DNA of 5,743 nt from Candidatus Woesearchaeota archaeon. Its GTDB lineage: Archaea > Nanobdellota > Nanobdellia > Woesearchaeales > UBA11576. Under the pieces are notes generated by a model. It ran no database searches. It had not been told where the DNA came from and was given only the letters and a program-made list of their open reading frames with translations. The stretch spans positions 1 through 5,743 of the forward strand of contig JAHWIS010000133.1 in NCBI GenBank assembly GCA_019322385.1, read 5' to 3'. The stretch's first letter is position 1. Each line of letters opens with the position of its first letter. Of the stretch, positions 1 to 5,364 are shown piece after piece. Position numbers and translations under genes: made by a program.

Positions 1-296
1 ATCTCTTCATGCTCCAGGACAAACCTTTCAAGATTCACTTCCTTAAGACCCATCTTGGTCCCCCTCAAGACAAGCCTGCAGTAAGTAGGATCACCATCTT
101 CCTGGATATCATATCCTACAGGGAAGACCTTGGGACGGATATCTAAACTGATAGGGCCTCCTGCTTTTCTTACGTGTATAGAACAGGCGTCAAACCTAAG
201 AAATATCCTATTCGGATCAGAAGTATCCTCTTCACCATTTTTCTTAGCATACTTGCTGATTATCAACAGCAATTCATTCCTCTTGACAATATCCAT
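1..296 (-). CDS. Hypothetical protein, 5' part only (cut by left window edge)
   Basis: An open frame on the minus strand runs without a stop from ATG at 296-294 to the left edge, giving the first 98 residues. The start is well supported: GGAGGT (minus strand, 308-303) lies 6 nt before the ATG, and a TATA-like TTTATTAAA (357-349) sits about 57 bp before it, which predicts a leader of about 30 nt. The protein begins MDIVKRNELLLIISKYAKK, a probable amphipathic helix, followed by an acidic linker and a part that looks beta-rich (IFLRFDACSIHV, ISLDIRPKVFPV, YCRLVLRGTKM). There is no signal peptide or membrane segment, so it is probably cytoplasmic. I do not recognise the family and the C-terminal part is missing. 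It is divergent from the membrane-protein gene at 449. Gene reality is well supported by the start signals and the long open frame; function is unknown. Confidence 0.75.
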   Translation of the reverse strand, partial: MDIVKRNELLLIISKYAKKNGEEDTSDPNRIFLRFDACSIHVRKAGGPISLDIRPKVFPVGYDIQEDGDPTYCRLVLRGTKMGLKEVNLERFVLEHEE

Positions 297-302
297 CTCA
301 CA

Positions 303-308
303 ACCTCC
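303..308 (-). promoter_or_regulatory. Shine-Dalgarno site of the partial gene at 1-296
   Basis: GGAGGT on the minus strand, 6 nt before the ATG at 296-294. It is a full match to the archaeal anti-SD core and fixes the start. Together with the site at 4807-4811 it shows that this genome uses SD-led initiation beside apparently leaderless genes. Confidence 0.8.
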
Positions 309-345
309 AAAAAGAATTCACCTGTTTTGGAAAAGTTAGTGCGTC

Positions 346-393
346 ATGTTTAATAAAGTTTGTGAAACCAGAAACATTTAATAAGTTTAAAAA
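346..393. promoter_or_regulatory. Divergent promoter region with repeated TATA-like elements
   Basis: The spacer between the divergent genes at 296 (minus) and 422/449 (plus) holds three AT-rich boxes: TTTAATAAA (349-357), TTTAATAA (377-384) and TTTAAAAA (386-393). The first two lie in an imperfect direct repeat (CATGTTTAATAAAGTTT at 346-361 or so, and CATTTAATAAGTTT at 375-388). Read on the minus strand, the first box would start transcription near 326, upstream of the GGAGGT for the gene at 296. On the plus strand, 377-384 would start transcription near 407 and 386-393 near 416. Assignment is by the usual 26-27 bp spacing from TATA centre to transcript start and is inference. Confidence 0.5.
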
Positions 394-448
394 CCCCTGA
401 AGACCAAAAGAGGTTGAAACATTGGTGCTTAATAGGGAAAGAGAGCTG

Positions 449-901
449 ATGAAGAAGCATGTGAAGAAGGTGGGATGGAAGAGGATCCTGCTGATGTATG
501 CGCTCGTCCTTGTTGCGATCATCATAATCGAGGCCTTTGCCTCATTGAACATATACCTTCTGCGAGAATCTCCTCAGGGTGTGCCCATCCTAAGGGATGT
601 GTTCTCAGTGATAGCCATCATCGTGGCTGCTTTCACGATAATAGCAAACCTTGTGTTCCTGGGCGGCAGGACAAAGGCAGACAGGGAGTTCCATTATTTC
701 TTCAGCACAAGGCCATTGCTGCTGTTCTCAGGCACTGCGATAATAGGTGATATTGTGGCAGTGTTCCTTGTGGGCAGGGCTGGCTTTGCCTATATCGTGT
801 TCTTCTCATCATTGATAGCCCTGAACATCTTTGCGATAGGATATGCTGTATACTGCACAGAAAGGGCACTTTCAAGGCATAAGAGGACTTTATCTTTATA
901 A
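449..901 (+). CDS. Hypothetical four-helix integral membrane protein
   Basis: About 150 residues from the ATG at 449. After a basic N-terminus (MKKHVKKVGWKR) there are four hydrophobic segments, roughly residues 13-34 (ILLMYALVLVAIIII), 47-69 (DVFSVIAIIVAAFTII), 85-104 (LLLFSGTAIIGDIVAVF) and 106-130 (FAYIVFFSSLIALNIF), then a short basic tail. The positive N-terminus, the basic GGRTKADREFH loop between helices 2 and 3, and the basic tail predict both ends in the cytoplasm. No catalytic motif or known family is recognised. The start is uncertain. Upstream in-frame TTG (422) and GTG (425) follow a GAGGT at 410-414 with 7 and 10 nt spacing, so the protein may have 8 or 9 extra residues (VLNREREL after the initiator). 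The stop is TAA at 899-901, and the next gene has its own TATA box 30 bp later, so the two are probably not an operon. Reality of the gene is convincing; function is unknown. Confidence 0.82.
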   Translation: MKKHVKKVGWKRILLMYALVLVAIIIIEAFASLNIYLLRESPQGVPILRDVFSVIAIIVAAFTIIANLVFLGGRTKADREFHYFFSTRPLLLFSGTAIIGDIVAVFLVGRAGFAYIVFFSSLIALNIFAIGYAVYCTERALSRHKRTLSL

Positions 902-929
902 CTACCAATTAATGGTTAAGATAGAAGAG

Positions 930-937
930 TTTATAAA
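930..937 (+). promoter_or_regulatory. TATA box of the small exported protein gene (leaderless)
   Basis: TTTATAAA, centred about 27 bp before the ATG at 961. With the usual archaeal spacing the transcript would begin at or next to the A of the start codon, so the gene is predicted to be leaderless. No SD sequence precedes the ATG, which agrees. Confidence 0.65.
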
Positions 938-960
938 TGGGTTAAAGCTAATTATTGTAC

Positions 961-1374
961 ATGGTGGGTGAGAGACTGTTTGATAAGGTAGTATTATTCT
1001 TCTCTGCATTAGTGCTAAGTTCTGCTATAAGCTGCGCTGGTGTGCAGAAGTCTATGAAGCTGCAGCTGAACAGCAAAGGCATGGGCTGTGAAGTGGTGCG
1101 CGCTGAAGGGAAGACAGAAGTCATGAGGTGCGGCGGAGCAGACTACCCGCTCAAGAGGCGCGCGGCAGATGATTACGCCCCTGATGCGATCATAAGCATG
1201 TATGAGCGCAGAGAAGGGGGCAAGACCTACAAGGCAAGGACTGAGTGGTATGAGGGAAGCAGATGCCCTGTGTCGATGGACATAGATCTTGACAATGGCA
1301 CATTCCACGTGGAGTTCGATGAAGCGTGCAATGCATGGGGAATCAAGAGGGTCAAAGAAGTTCCTGGTTTCTAG
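961..1374 (+). CDS. Small exported cysteine-containing protein, possible lipoprotein
   Basis: 137 residues. The N-terminus has the plan of a Sec signal peptide or membrane anchor: a short charged stretch (MVGERLFDK), a hydrophobic core at residues 10-24 (VVLFFSALVLSSAIS), then C25-A-G. The sequence A-I-S-C resembles a lipobox, although Ala at -3 is not the most typical residue, so lipid attachment is possible but unproven. The mature part has four cysteines (C43, C57, C102, C123), enough for two disulfides, and looks beta-rich: CEVVRAEGKTEVMRC, KTYKARTEWYEG, CPVSMDIDLDNGTFHVEF. I do not recognise the family. ATG 961 is chosen because a TATA box is centred about 27 bp upstream; a TTG at 955 is in frame but would lie before the predicted transcript start. 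Its TAG stop directly abuts the stop of the convergent coiled-coil gene. Likely location is the outer face of the membrane; role unknown. Confidence 0.8.
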   Translation: MVGERLFDKVVLFFSALVLSSAISCAGVQKSMKLQLNSKGMGCEVVRAEGKTEVMRCGGADYPLKRRAADDYAPDAIISMYERREGGKTYKARTEWYEGSRCPVSMDIDLDNGTFHVEFDEACNAWGIKRVKEVPGF

Positions 1375-1704
1375 CTATCTTTTTTCACTTAGCTTCTGTT
1401 GTAGAATCCTTATCTCTTCCTGCAATTTCTTGACCTGCAGCTGATGCTCGTCAGATCTTGCAGCGTTCTTGATGGAAGTCTTTATCAGCATCTCATTCTC
1501 ATGCTTCAACTTCCTGATCTCATCGATCCTGGACTTAAGCTCAGCAGTGTAGTAGTCGATCATTTCATTGAAGCGCTGGGCTGGAACCGGCTTTGAGCTG
1601 GCCTGTTTTGCAGGTACAGGAAGCTTGCGCTTTTTCTTGCCCATGATCTTGTCTAGCATGGCTGAAAGCCAGGAAAACAGGTATTTAAGGCTTTCTAAAG
1701 CCAT
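1375..1704 (-). CDS. Hypothetical coiled-coil protein with hydrophobic N-terminal helix
   Basis: 109 residues from ATG 1704-1702. Three parts are visible. Residues 1-21 (MALESLKYLFSWLSAMLDKIM) could form an amphipathic helix that lies on a membrane or a partner. Residues 22-44 are a basic and Pro/Ala-rich linker starting with GKKKRK. Residues 46-109 form a long charged helix with hydrophobic residues at roughly heptad spacing (I49, L56, I60, I63, L66, then L89, L94, I98, L101, L105), a probable coiled coil. No catalytic motif is seen and there are no cysteines. The open frame continues upstream to 1818, but that part crosses the TATA box and the neighbour's start, so ATG 1704 is preferred; it lies about 33 bp from the centre of TTATATAA, giving a leader of only a few nt. 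ATGs at codons 16 and 21 are less likely starts. It is divergent from the TPR-kinase gene. A scaffold or adaptor role is only inference. Confidence 0.75.
   Translation of the reverse strand: MALESLKYLFSWLSAMLDKIMGKKKRKLPVPAKQASSKPVPAQRFNEMIDYYTAELKSRIDEIRKLKHENEMLIKTSIKNAARSDEHQLQVKKLQEEIRILQQKLSEKR
1380..1385 (+). terminator. Possible T-tract terminator inside the opposing gene
   Basis: Six Ts begin 5 nt after the TAG stop of the plus-strand gene at 961-1374. Archaeal RNA polymerase can stop at T-runs without a hairpin. This run is at the same time the last codons (Lys-Arg region) of the minus-strand coiled-coil gene, so it would serve two purposes. Six Ts are few and this is only a candidate. 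Confidence 0.35.
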
Positions 1705-1733
1705 GATGCAGGATTCCAGGGCAATGATAAGAT

Positions 1734-1741
1734 TTATATAA
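1734..1741. promoter_or_regulatory. Palindromic TATA box shared by divergent genes
   Basis: TTATATAA is its own reverse complement and is the clearest TATA element in the 74-bp gap between the coiled-coil gene (ATG 1704, minus) and the TPR-kinase gene (ATG 1779, plus). From its centre the expected transcript starts are near 1764 on the plus strand (leader about 15 nt, with a weak GTGAG at 1770-1774) and near 1711 on the minus strand (leader about 6 nt). One element may thus direct both genes, or competing preinitiation complexes may form on it. This is deduced from spacing only. Confidence 0.55.
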
Positions 1742-1778
1742 TACTTATCGCTATTTTTATCACTAGTAAGTGAGTATA

Positions 1779-3500
1779 ATGGGGGGTCCAAAAGGTTTTG
1801 CAATGAGACATAGAACACTTATTACGATAGTTGGAACAGTTACTGGAGCTCTTCTTTTAGGTGGAGAAGTATATGCACTCAGCCCTACTGGTTCTATACA
1901 AGACACCTTGATAGGCGCAGGTGCAGGCGCGCCTTTGGGTACAGTGATCACGCAGTCAGGCCTTGCATTGAAAGACTATTTCAAGAGACCTGTAAGGGAC
2001 TGTGTCAAGGGACTGAAGTTCCTGCGTGCAGTGCCTTCATTGAGACGCGACAATATCCAGAAAAGAAGGGCAGCTGTTGAAAACATAAGACCTCATCTTC
2101 ATGAGAACAAATACCTTGAGATGATGGCAGGATTAGATTTACTTGAAGGAAATCTTGAATCTGCGCTCGACAAGTATGAAGAGGTGTTTGCAATGATGCC
2201 CGACACAAGGTATTCAAGGAGCGCAATAAAACGCTATGCATTGTGGAAGGCAGAGAGACGGATAAAAAAATACAGGACAGATGTTGATCCGTTCATCAAC
2301 TCAATGCACCTTGCAGTCTCTTACCAAGGCAATGGGTATTTTGAAAAGGCTCTGGAGCATTGGGAGGATGTGCTGAGGGAGAGGCACGAGGATATCGATG
2401 TCAACATACTCTATGGCAGGGCACTTGAAGCGATGCACAAGGAAGAGATGGCAATGGAACAGTGGCAGAATGTGCTGCACCTTGTAAGGGCAAAGGCAGC
2501 AGAAGAGAAAAGGATTACCTTTGAACAGATAGAGAAGACAGATGTGTGGAGGCTCAAGGAGTCAGAGATCCTTGACAATGTATTTGTGTTCAAGAGATCA
2601 GAGAACGAAGAGACTCTGCGCGATGAATTCGAGACAACAGAGAAGGCGCGCAAAAGGATCACTGAGTGGAGCAGCAAAGAGGATCTTGAAGACAAGGTCG
2701 CTGCTGCAAGAAGTTTAAGAGTGGCGAAGAATGATTCATATGCTCTAGTCTCATTGCATGAGAAAGGAACTACACTTCACGAATATGTCGAGGAGACAGG
2801 CGATCATCTTAAGCTGAATGAAGCTGCAAGATTCTTAGGCGCGATACACAGCCTTATGGATGACAGCAAAGGAGAACCAAGGAATGAGGAACTGCATTTC
2901 CTGGAAAGGATGAACGCACTGGAACTGAAGTTCCTTGAGGAAGGCAAAGACACTCTGGAATACAAAGAGGCATTGACACTGCTGCTTGGATCATGCTCAC
3001 TACCTATAGACAAGATAAAGAACTCACCAGAGGTCTTTGACAAGGATGCACATGGAAGTAACTGGAACATCAGTGAGGATGGAAGGCTCACTTCAATAGA
3101 CTTCCAGAGAAAAAACTCAGTAAAGCTCGAGAACGAGCTCTCAAAGCTCATGGAGAGGGGCAGCTATTTTGCGAATACTCCTCGAGGAGACACTGAAAGG
3201 GACAGGTGTCTGCTTGCTTATACTCAAGAACTAAGTGAGCATGGAAAGATAGAGCCATTCTCATTCAGGGAGACTGCATTCAGGAAGCTGAACGCTGATC
3301 TTCTTCGAGCAGCATCATTCTTCTCATTCTCATACGGCAATGAAGCAGAGAGGAAGATACGGCTGGACTATCTTCGGAATGCAATACACTCAGCAGACAG
3401 GCTTCAGAAGCCAGAGTTCAAGGACAAGGTCACTACAGAGGAGCGTGCAGTCTATCAAATGTTCCAGAAAGGATTGAACAGATTGTTAATGTTAGGCTAA
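1779..3500 (+). CDS. Membrane-anchored TPR protein with APH-like (aminoglycoside phosphotransferase-fold) kinase domain
   Basis: 573 residues. Residues 12-33 and about 43-64 are two hydrophobic, Gly-rich segments separated by a short polar loop. The flanks are basic (KGFAMRHR before, KDYFKRPVR after), which predicts a hairpin with the rest in the cytoplasm. Residues 111-142, 171-205 and 208-236 look like TPR helix pairs (for example KYLEMMAGLDLLEGNLESAL and YFEKALEHWEDVL). Residues about 247-540 resemble the APH/choline-kinase fold: beta-3 lysine in VFVFKRS (K272), an alpha-C-like glutamate in LRDEFE (E283 or E285), a hinge-like YALVSLHEKGTTLHEYV, the helix AARFLGAIHSL typical of this family, the catalytic loop DKDAHGSN (D423, N428) and the metal-binding IDF (D441). 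The histidine usual in HxDxxxxN is replaced by D421. Key catalytic residues therefore seem present. The substrate, protein or small molecule, cannot be told. ATG 1779 is chosen over GTG 1770 and ATG 1803 from promoter spacing. It is divergent from the coiled-coil gene, a possible partner (inference). Confidence 0.85.
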   Translation: MGGPKGFAMRHRTLITIVGTVTGALLLGGEVYALSPTGSIQDTLIGAGAGAPLGTVITQSGLALKDYFKRPVRDCVKGLKFLRAVPSLRRDNIQKRRAAVENIRPHLHENKYLEMMAGLDLLEGNLESALDKYEEVFAMMPDTRYSRSAIKRYALWKAERRIKKYRTDVDPFINSMHLAVSYQGNGYFEKALEHWEDVLRERHEDIDVNILYGRALEAMHKEEMAMEQWQNVLHLVRAKAAEEKRITFEQIEKTDVWRLKESEILDNVFVFKRSENEETLRDEFETTEKARKRITEWSSKEDLEDKVAAARSLRVAKNDSYALVSLHEKGTTLHEYVEETGDHLKLNEAARFLGAIHSLMDDSKGEPRNEELHFLERMNALELKFLEEGKDTLEYKEALTLLLGSCSLPIDKIKNSPEVFDKDAHGSNWNISEDGRLTSIDFQRKNSVKLENELSKLMERGSYFANTPRGDTERDRCLLAYTQELSEHGKIEPFSFRETAFRKLNADLLRAASFFSFSYGNEAERKIRLDYLRNAIHSADRLQKPEFKDKVTTEERAVYQMFQKGLNRLLMLG

Positions 3501-3541
3501 GGAAGTATAAGGCAAATAAATTAAAGATAAGAAACCAATGG

Positions 3542-3751
3542 ATGATCAATATGGACCGGACAGACTTTTCAGACCAAGATATAAGGGAGATCATGTATTT
3601 TATGCTGCAGTCGCTAGGCAAACGAGTCAGGAAAGAAGATGTCGATGTCAGGGACGGGAAGCTTGCGCAGATACGTGAGGGATCGCCAAGCCATGAAAAA
3701 TACAATAGGATAATCCGCCATCTTGAGAAACGCAGTGATTATTCACGCTGA
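3542..3751 (+). CDS. Small charged hypothetical protein
   Basis: 69 residues from ATG 3542, or 66 from ATG 3551 (MDRTDFSDQDIREIMYFMLQ). The protein is highly charged and probably helical, with one central hydrophobic stretch (IREIMYFMLQSLG) followed by a basic segment (KRVRKEDVD). There are no cysteines, signal peptide or membrane helix. I do not recognise the family. A TATA-like AAATAAATTAAA (3514-3525) lies before it, at a distance that does not clearly decide between the two starts. It uses CGN codons for six of ten arginines, more than the long gene before it. Its stop is 2 bp from the stop of the convergent phoU-like gene and it begins 41 bp after the TPR-kinase gene, so co-transcription with that gene is possible. 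No stronger open frame covers this stretch, and I consider it probably but not certainly real. Confidence 0.6.
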   Translation: MINMDRTDFSDQDIREIMYFMLQSLGKRVRKEDVDVRDGKLAQIREGSPSHEKYNRIIRHLEKRSDYSR

Positions 3752-3753
3752 TT

Positions 3754-4674
3754 CTATCTTATCCTGTCAAAGTTGAGTATGAAATAAGGACCACTAAGGT
3801 CATATGTTGTTGTTGTTATTGATATGATGTTGTTTATGATCCTTGATTCCTCATGTGATGCTGTCTTGAGCAGAGAGTTTGCTGCAGATATCATGCTCTT
3901 TCCTTCTGACTGGAATCTCTTGAAGGTCTCTGGATTGAATTTGTAGAACAGCTTGTAGAACATCTCAAAGAAAGCGTTTGTTTTGTTGATCAGGTCTAAT
4001 GTCTTCTTTGATATGCTTGGCTTGTCTTTTGTTGTCAAGAAGACATCGCAGATGCGCTTGTAATAGTCAGCTATTTTTTCCAGATCCCTTATTATGACAT
4101 ACATGTATGTTGTGTTCTCTGGATCCTTATAGCTTCCTTTGCTCAGTATTCTTTTGCAGAAGTCAGTGAATGTGTTTGTAGTCTTTTCCAAGTTTCGGAT
4201 TTCAACTATCCTTTGATGTTCATTCTTTGCTATTGCGTCATGCAGATGTCTGGCCATCTCCAATGTGATGAGGAATGTCCTTCTCAGCAGGTTGTCGAAC
4301 TCTGATTCCATCTCTTTTGACACTGCCTTTATGAGGCAACGCTTTTCGCTGTGTTCTATTATTTCAAATCCTAACAGTTCACTTGTCCTTTCCTTGATCT
4401 GCTTGAACATGTCTGCATTTAGGTTGACAACCTCTATCTGGTCATAGCCTTTCTGGTAGAGGTATGATAGCATGTTCTTGTTGAATGCTATCTGGTCTGC
4501 ATCAATGGTAAAGCTCATCGATACTGTCCTGCCTTCTGGAGATACCAATAGCATATCGCCTGCTTCCTCAACATTGATGCTGTCGCCTTTGGATATCTTT
4601 GTCTTCTTCACCCATGCTGCTGGGATGGACATGACCAATGTGTTGTTGGCTAATTGGATTACCTTTCTCTTCAT
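3754..4674 (-). CDS. phoU: PhoU-family regulator with N-terminal SpoVT/AbrB domain
   Basis: 306 residues. Residues 1-46 are a SpoVT/AbrB-type swapped-hairpin domain (MKRKVIQLANNTLVMSIPAA, then WVKKTKISKGDSINVEE), a DNA-binding or dimerising module. The rest is helical and of PhoU type, with the recognisable RDLEKIADYYKRICD at 196-210 that contains an ExxxD motif (E199, D203), the kind that binds metal in PhoU. The first repeat (around NLEKTTNTFTDFCKRI, 161-176) has Asn at the corresponding position and looks degenerate. In bacteria PhoU restrains phosphate uptake through Pst/PhoR; AbrB-PhoU fusions are common in archaea and probably act directly as regulators, but their targets are poorly known, and no pst genes are seen here. 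The start is supported by a TATA-like ATTTATATACT (4708-4698) about 29 bp upstream, which predicts an almost leaderless transcript. It is divergent from the Lrp-like gene with a 145-bp shared spacer. The symbol reflects family membership only. Confidence 0.88.
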   Translation of the reverse strand: MKRKVIQLANNTLVMSIPAAWVKKTKISKGDSINVEEAGDMLLVSPEGRTVSMSFTIDADQIAFNKNMLSYLYQKGYDQIEVVNLNADMFKQIKERTSELLGFEIIEHSEKRCLIKAVSKEMESEFDNLLRRTFLITLEMARHLHDAIAKNEHQRIVEIRNLEKTTNTFTDFCKRILSKGSYKDPENTTYMYVIIRDLEKIADYYKRICDVFLTTKDKPSISKKTLDLINKTNAFFEMFYKLFYKFNPETFKRFQSEGKSMISAANSLLKTASHEESRIINNIISITTTTYDLSGPYFILNFDRIR

Positions 4675-4819
4675 TGTATAGAATAATATGTTTTCTAAGT
4701 ATATAAATTTTTTCTGCTTATATATGTTTAAGGTGTTATATATATCTTATAGTGAAAATATAAGGTCTTTCCGGACATTATACAATATACCTGGAAATGA
4801 CCAGGTGGAGGAGCAAAAA
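4675..4819. promoter_or_regulatory. Shared AT-rich control region of divergent phoU-like and Lrp-like genes
   Basis: The 145-bp spacer is very AT-rich and holds several TATA-like elements. ATTTATATACT (minus, 4708-4698) fits the phoU-like gene. For the Lrp-like gene the candidates are TTATATAT (4718-4725), TTATATATA (4736-4744) and AAATATAAG (4756-4764), which would give leaders of about 30-75 nt. TCCGGA, a short palindrome (4770-4775 region), lies after the last box. Both neighbours encode likely DNA-binding proteins, so auto- or cross-regulation here is plausible (inference). I cannot identify an operator with certainty. Confidence 0.5.
4807..4811 (+). promoter_or_regulatory. Shine-Dalgarno site deciding the Lrp-like start
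   Basis: GGAGG, followed by 8 nt and ATG at 4820. It places the start at 4820 and not at the in-frame ATGs at 4688 or 4724, whose extra codons would run through the AT-rich promoter spacer. Confidence 0.85.
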
Positions 4820-5302
4820 ATGGTGTTTAGGCTGAACAAGAAACAGATTGACCTTTTGATGCAGCTCAGAAGGGACGGGAGGCAGCCTTTGACAGAGATA
4901 AGCAAGAAGATAAGCATGCCTGTATCGACAATCTTTGACAGGCTCAAGCAGAACAGACACAAGATGATAAAGAAATTCACATGCCTTCTGGACTTCAACA
5001 AGGTAGGATTCAGCTGCAGGGCGCACATGGTGTTTAGGATAAGGAAAGACCAACGGCAGGAGATGCAGCAGCACCTCCTGAAGCATCCAAATGTGAACTC
5101 AGTGTATAAGATCAACAATGGCTATGACTTCTTGATTGAGACAGTGTTCAAGGACCTGAAAGAAGCAGATGAGTTCATAGAAAAGGTGGATGAGAGGTTT
5201 AAGGTGCATGAGAAGAGTGTGTATTACATCATAGAGGATATCGCAAGGGAAGCATTCATGACAGACCCATTGCACATGGAGATCATAGGTGTGGTGGGGT
5301 AG
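4820..5302 (+). CDS. Lrp/AsnC-family transcriptional regulator
   Basis: 160 residues. The N-terminal part (about 5-60) has the plan of an Lrp/AsnC winged helix-turn-helix: NKKQIDLLMQLRRDGRQPLT, then EISKKISMPVSTIFDRLKQ, in which SMPVSTIFDRL corresponds to the recognition helix, followed by MIKKFTCLLDFNKVGF at the wing and linker. Residues about 64-145 match the RAM (AsnC ligand-binding) domain, with a beta strand AHMVFRI, HPNVNSVYKINNGYDFLIE carrying the usual Gly-Tyr-Asp-Phe turn, and the strand VYYIIEDI. The length of about 160 is normal for the family. Such proteins form dimers and octamers and sense amino acids or other small effectors; the effector and targets cannot be read from this sequence. 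The SD at 4807-4811 fixes the start. The gene is divergent from the phoU-like gene, and its stop codon lies inside a G-rich structural element. Confidence 0.88.
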   Translation: MVFRLNKKQIDLLMQLRRDGRQPLTEISKKISMPVSTIFDRLKQNRHKMIKKFTCLLDFNKVGFSCRAHMVFRIRKDQRQEMQQHLLKHPNVNSVYKINNGYDFLIETVFKDLKEADEFIEKVDERFKVHEKSVYYIIEDIAREAFMTDPLHMEIIGVVG

Positions 5303-5326
5303 TGGGTGGGGCAGGGATGCCCTACC
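5296..5326 (+). promoter_or_regulatory. G-quadruplex motif overlapping a small hairpin at the Lrp-like stop codon
   Basis: Four G-tracts of at least three Gs (5296-5299, 5304-5306, 5308-5311, 5314-5316) are separated by loops TAGT, T and CA. This meets the usual G3+N1-7 pattern on the coding strand and so also in the mRNA. The same bases can form another structure: GGGCA (5309-5313) pairs with TGCCC (5318-5322) around the loop GGGA, with GGTA (5298-5301) and TACC (5323-5326) as a possible outer stem. No T-run follows. It lies between the end of the Lrp-like gene and the TATA box of the DUF1858 gene, so it could affect termination or mRNA stability. The motif is plain; function is inference. 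Confidence 0.5.
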
Positions 5327-5333
5327 AAAACCC

Positions 5334-5340
5334 TTAAAAA
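5334..5340 (+). promoter_or_regulatory. TATA-like box of the DUF1858 gene (leaderless)
   Basis: TTAAAAA, preceded by CCC, centred 28 bp before ATG 5365. The expected transcript start is within 1-2 nt of the start codon and no SD is present before the ATG, so the gene is probably leaderless. Confidence 0.5.
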
Positions 5341-5364
5341 CAAGCTGGAATTATTCTGGACAAA

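Noticed and set aside
1781..1786. G6 run at the start codon of the TPR-kinase gene as a phase-variable tract
   Set aside because: Six Gs are too short to argue for phase variation from one sequence.
1705..1818. Upstream extension of the coiled-coil gene to a start at 1818 (minus strand)
   Set aside because: The extra codons run through the palindromic TATA box and overlap the start of the TPR-kinase gene; ATG 1704 fits the promoter spacing.
1812..1878. Cleaved signal peptide on the TPR-kinase protein
   Set aside because: The end of the hydrophobic stretch (VYA-LS) could be read as a cleavage site, but a second hydrophobic segment with basic residues after it and a kinase needing ATP favour a membrane hairpin with a cytoplasmic body.
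2005..3151. Several minus-strand open frames opposite the TPR-kinase gene
   Set aside because: They lie antisense to a strongly supported coding sequence, are rich in Ser/Leu/Cys as expected of shadow frames, and have no start signals.
4688..4819. Upstream extension of the Lrp-like gene to ATG 4688
   Set aside because: The added residues come from AT-rich promoter sequence and do not look like the family; a GGAGG with 8-nt spacing points to ATG 4820.
5309..5322. Hairpin GGGCA/TGCCC as a classical intrinsic terminator
   Set aside because: The stem is only 5 bp and A-rich, not T-rich, sequence follows; it is kept only as an alternative fold of the G-rich element.
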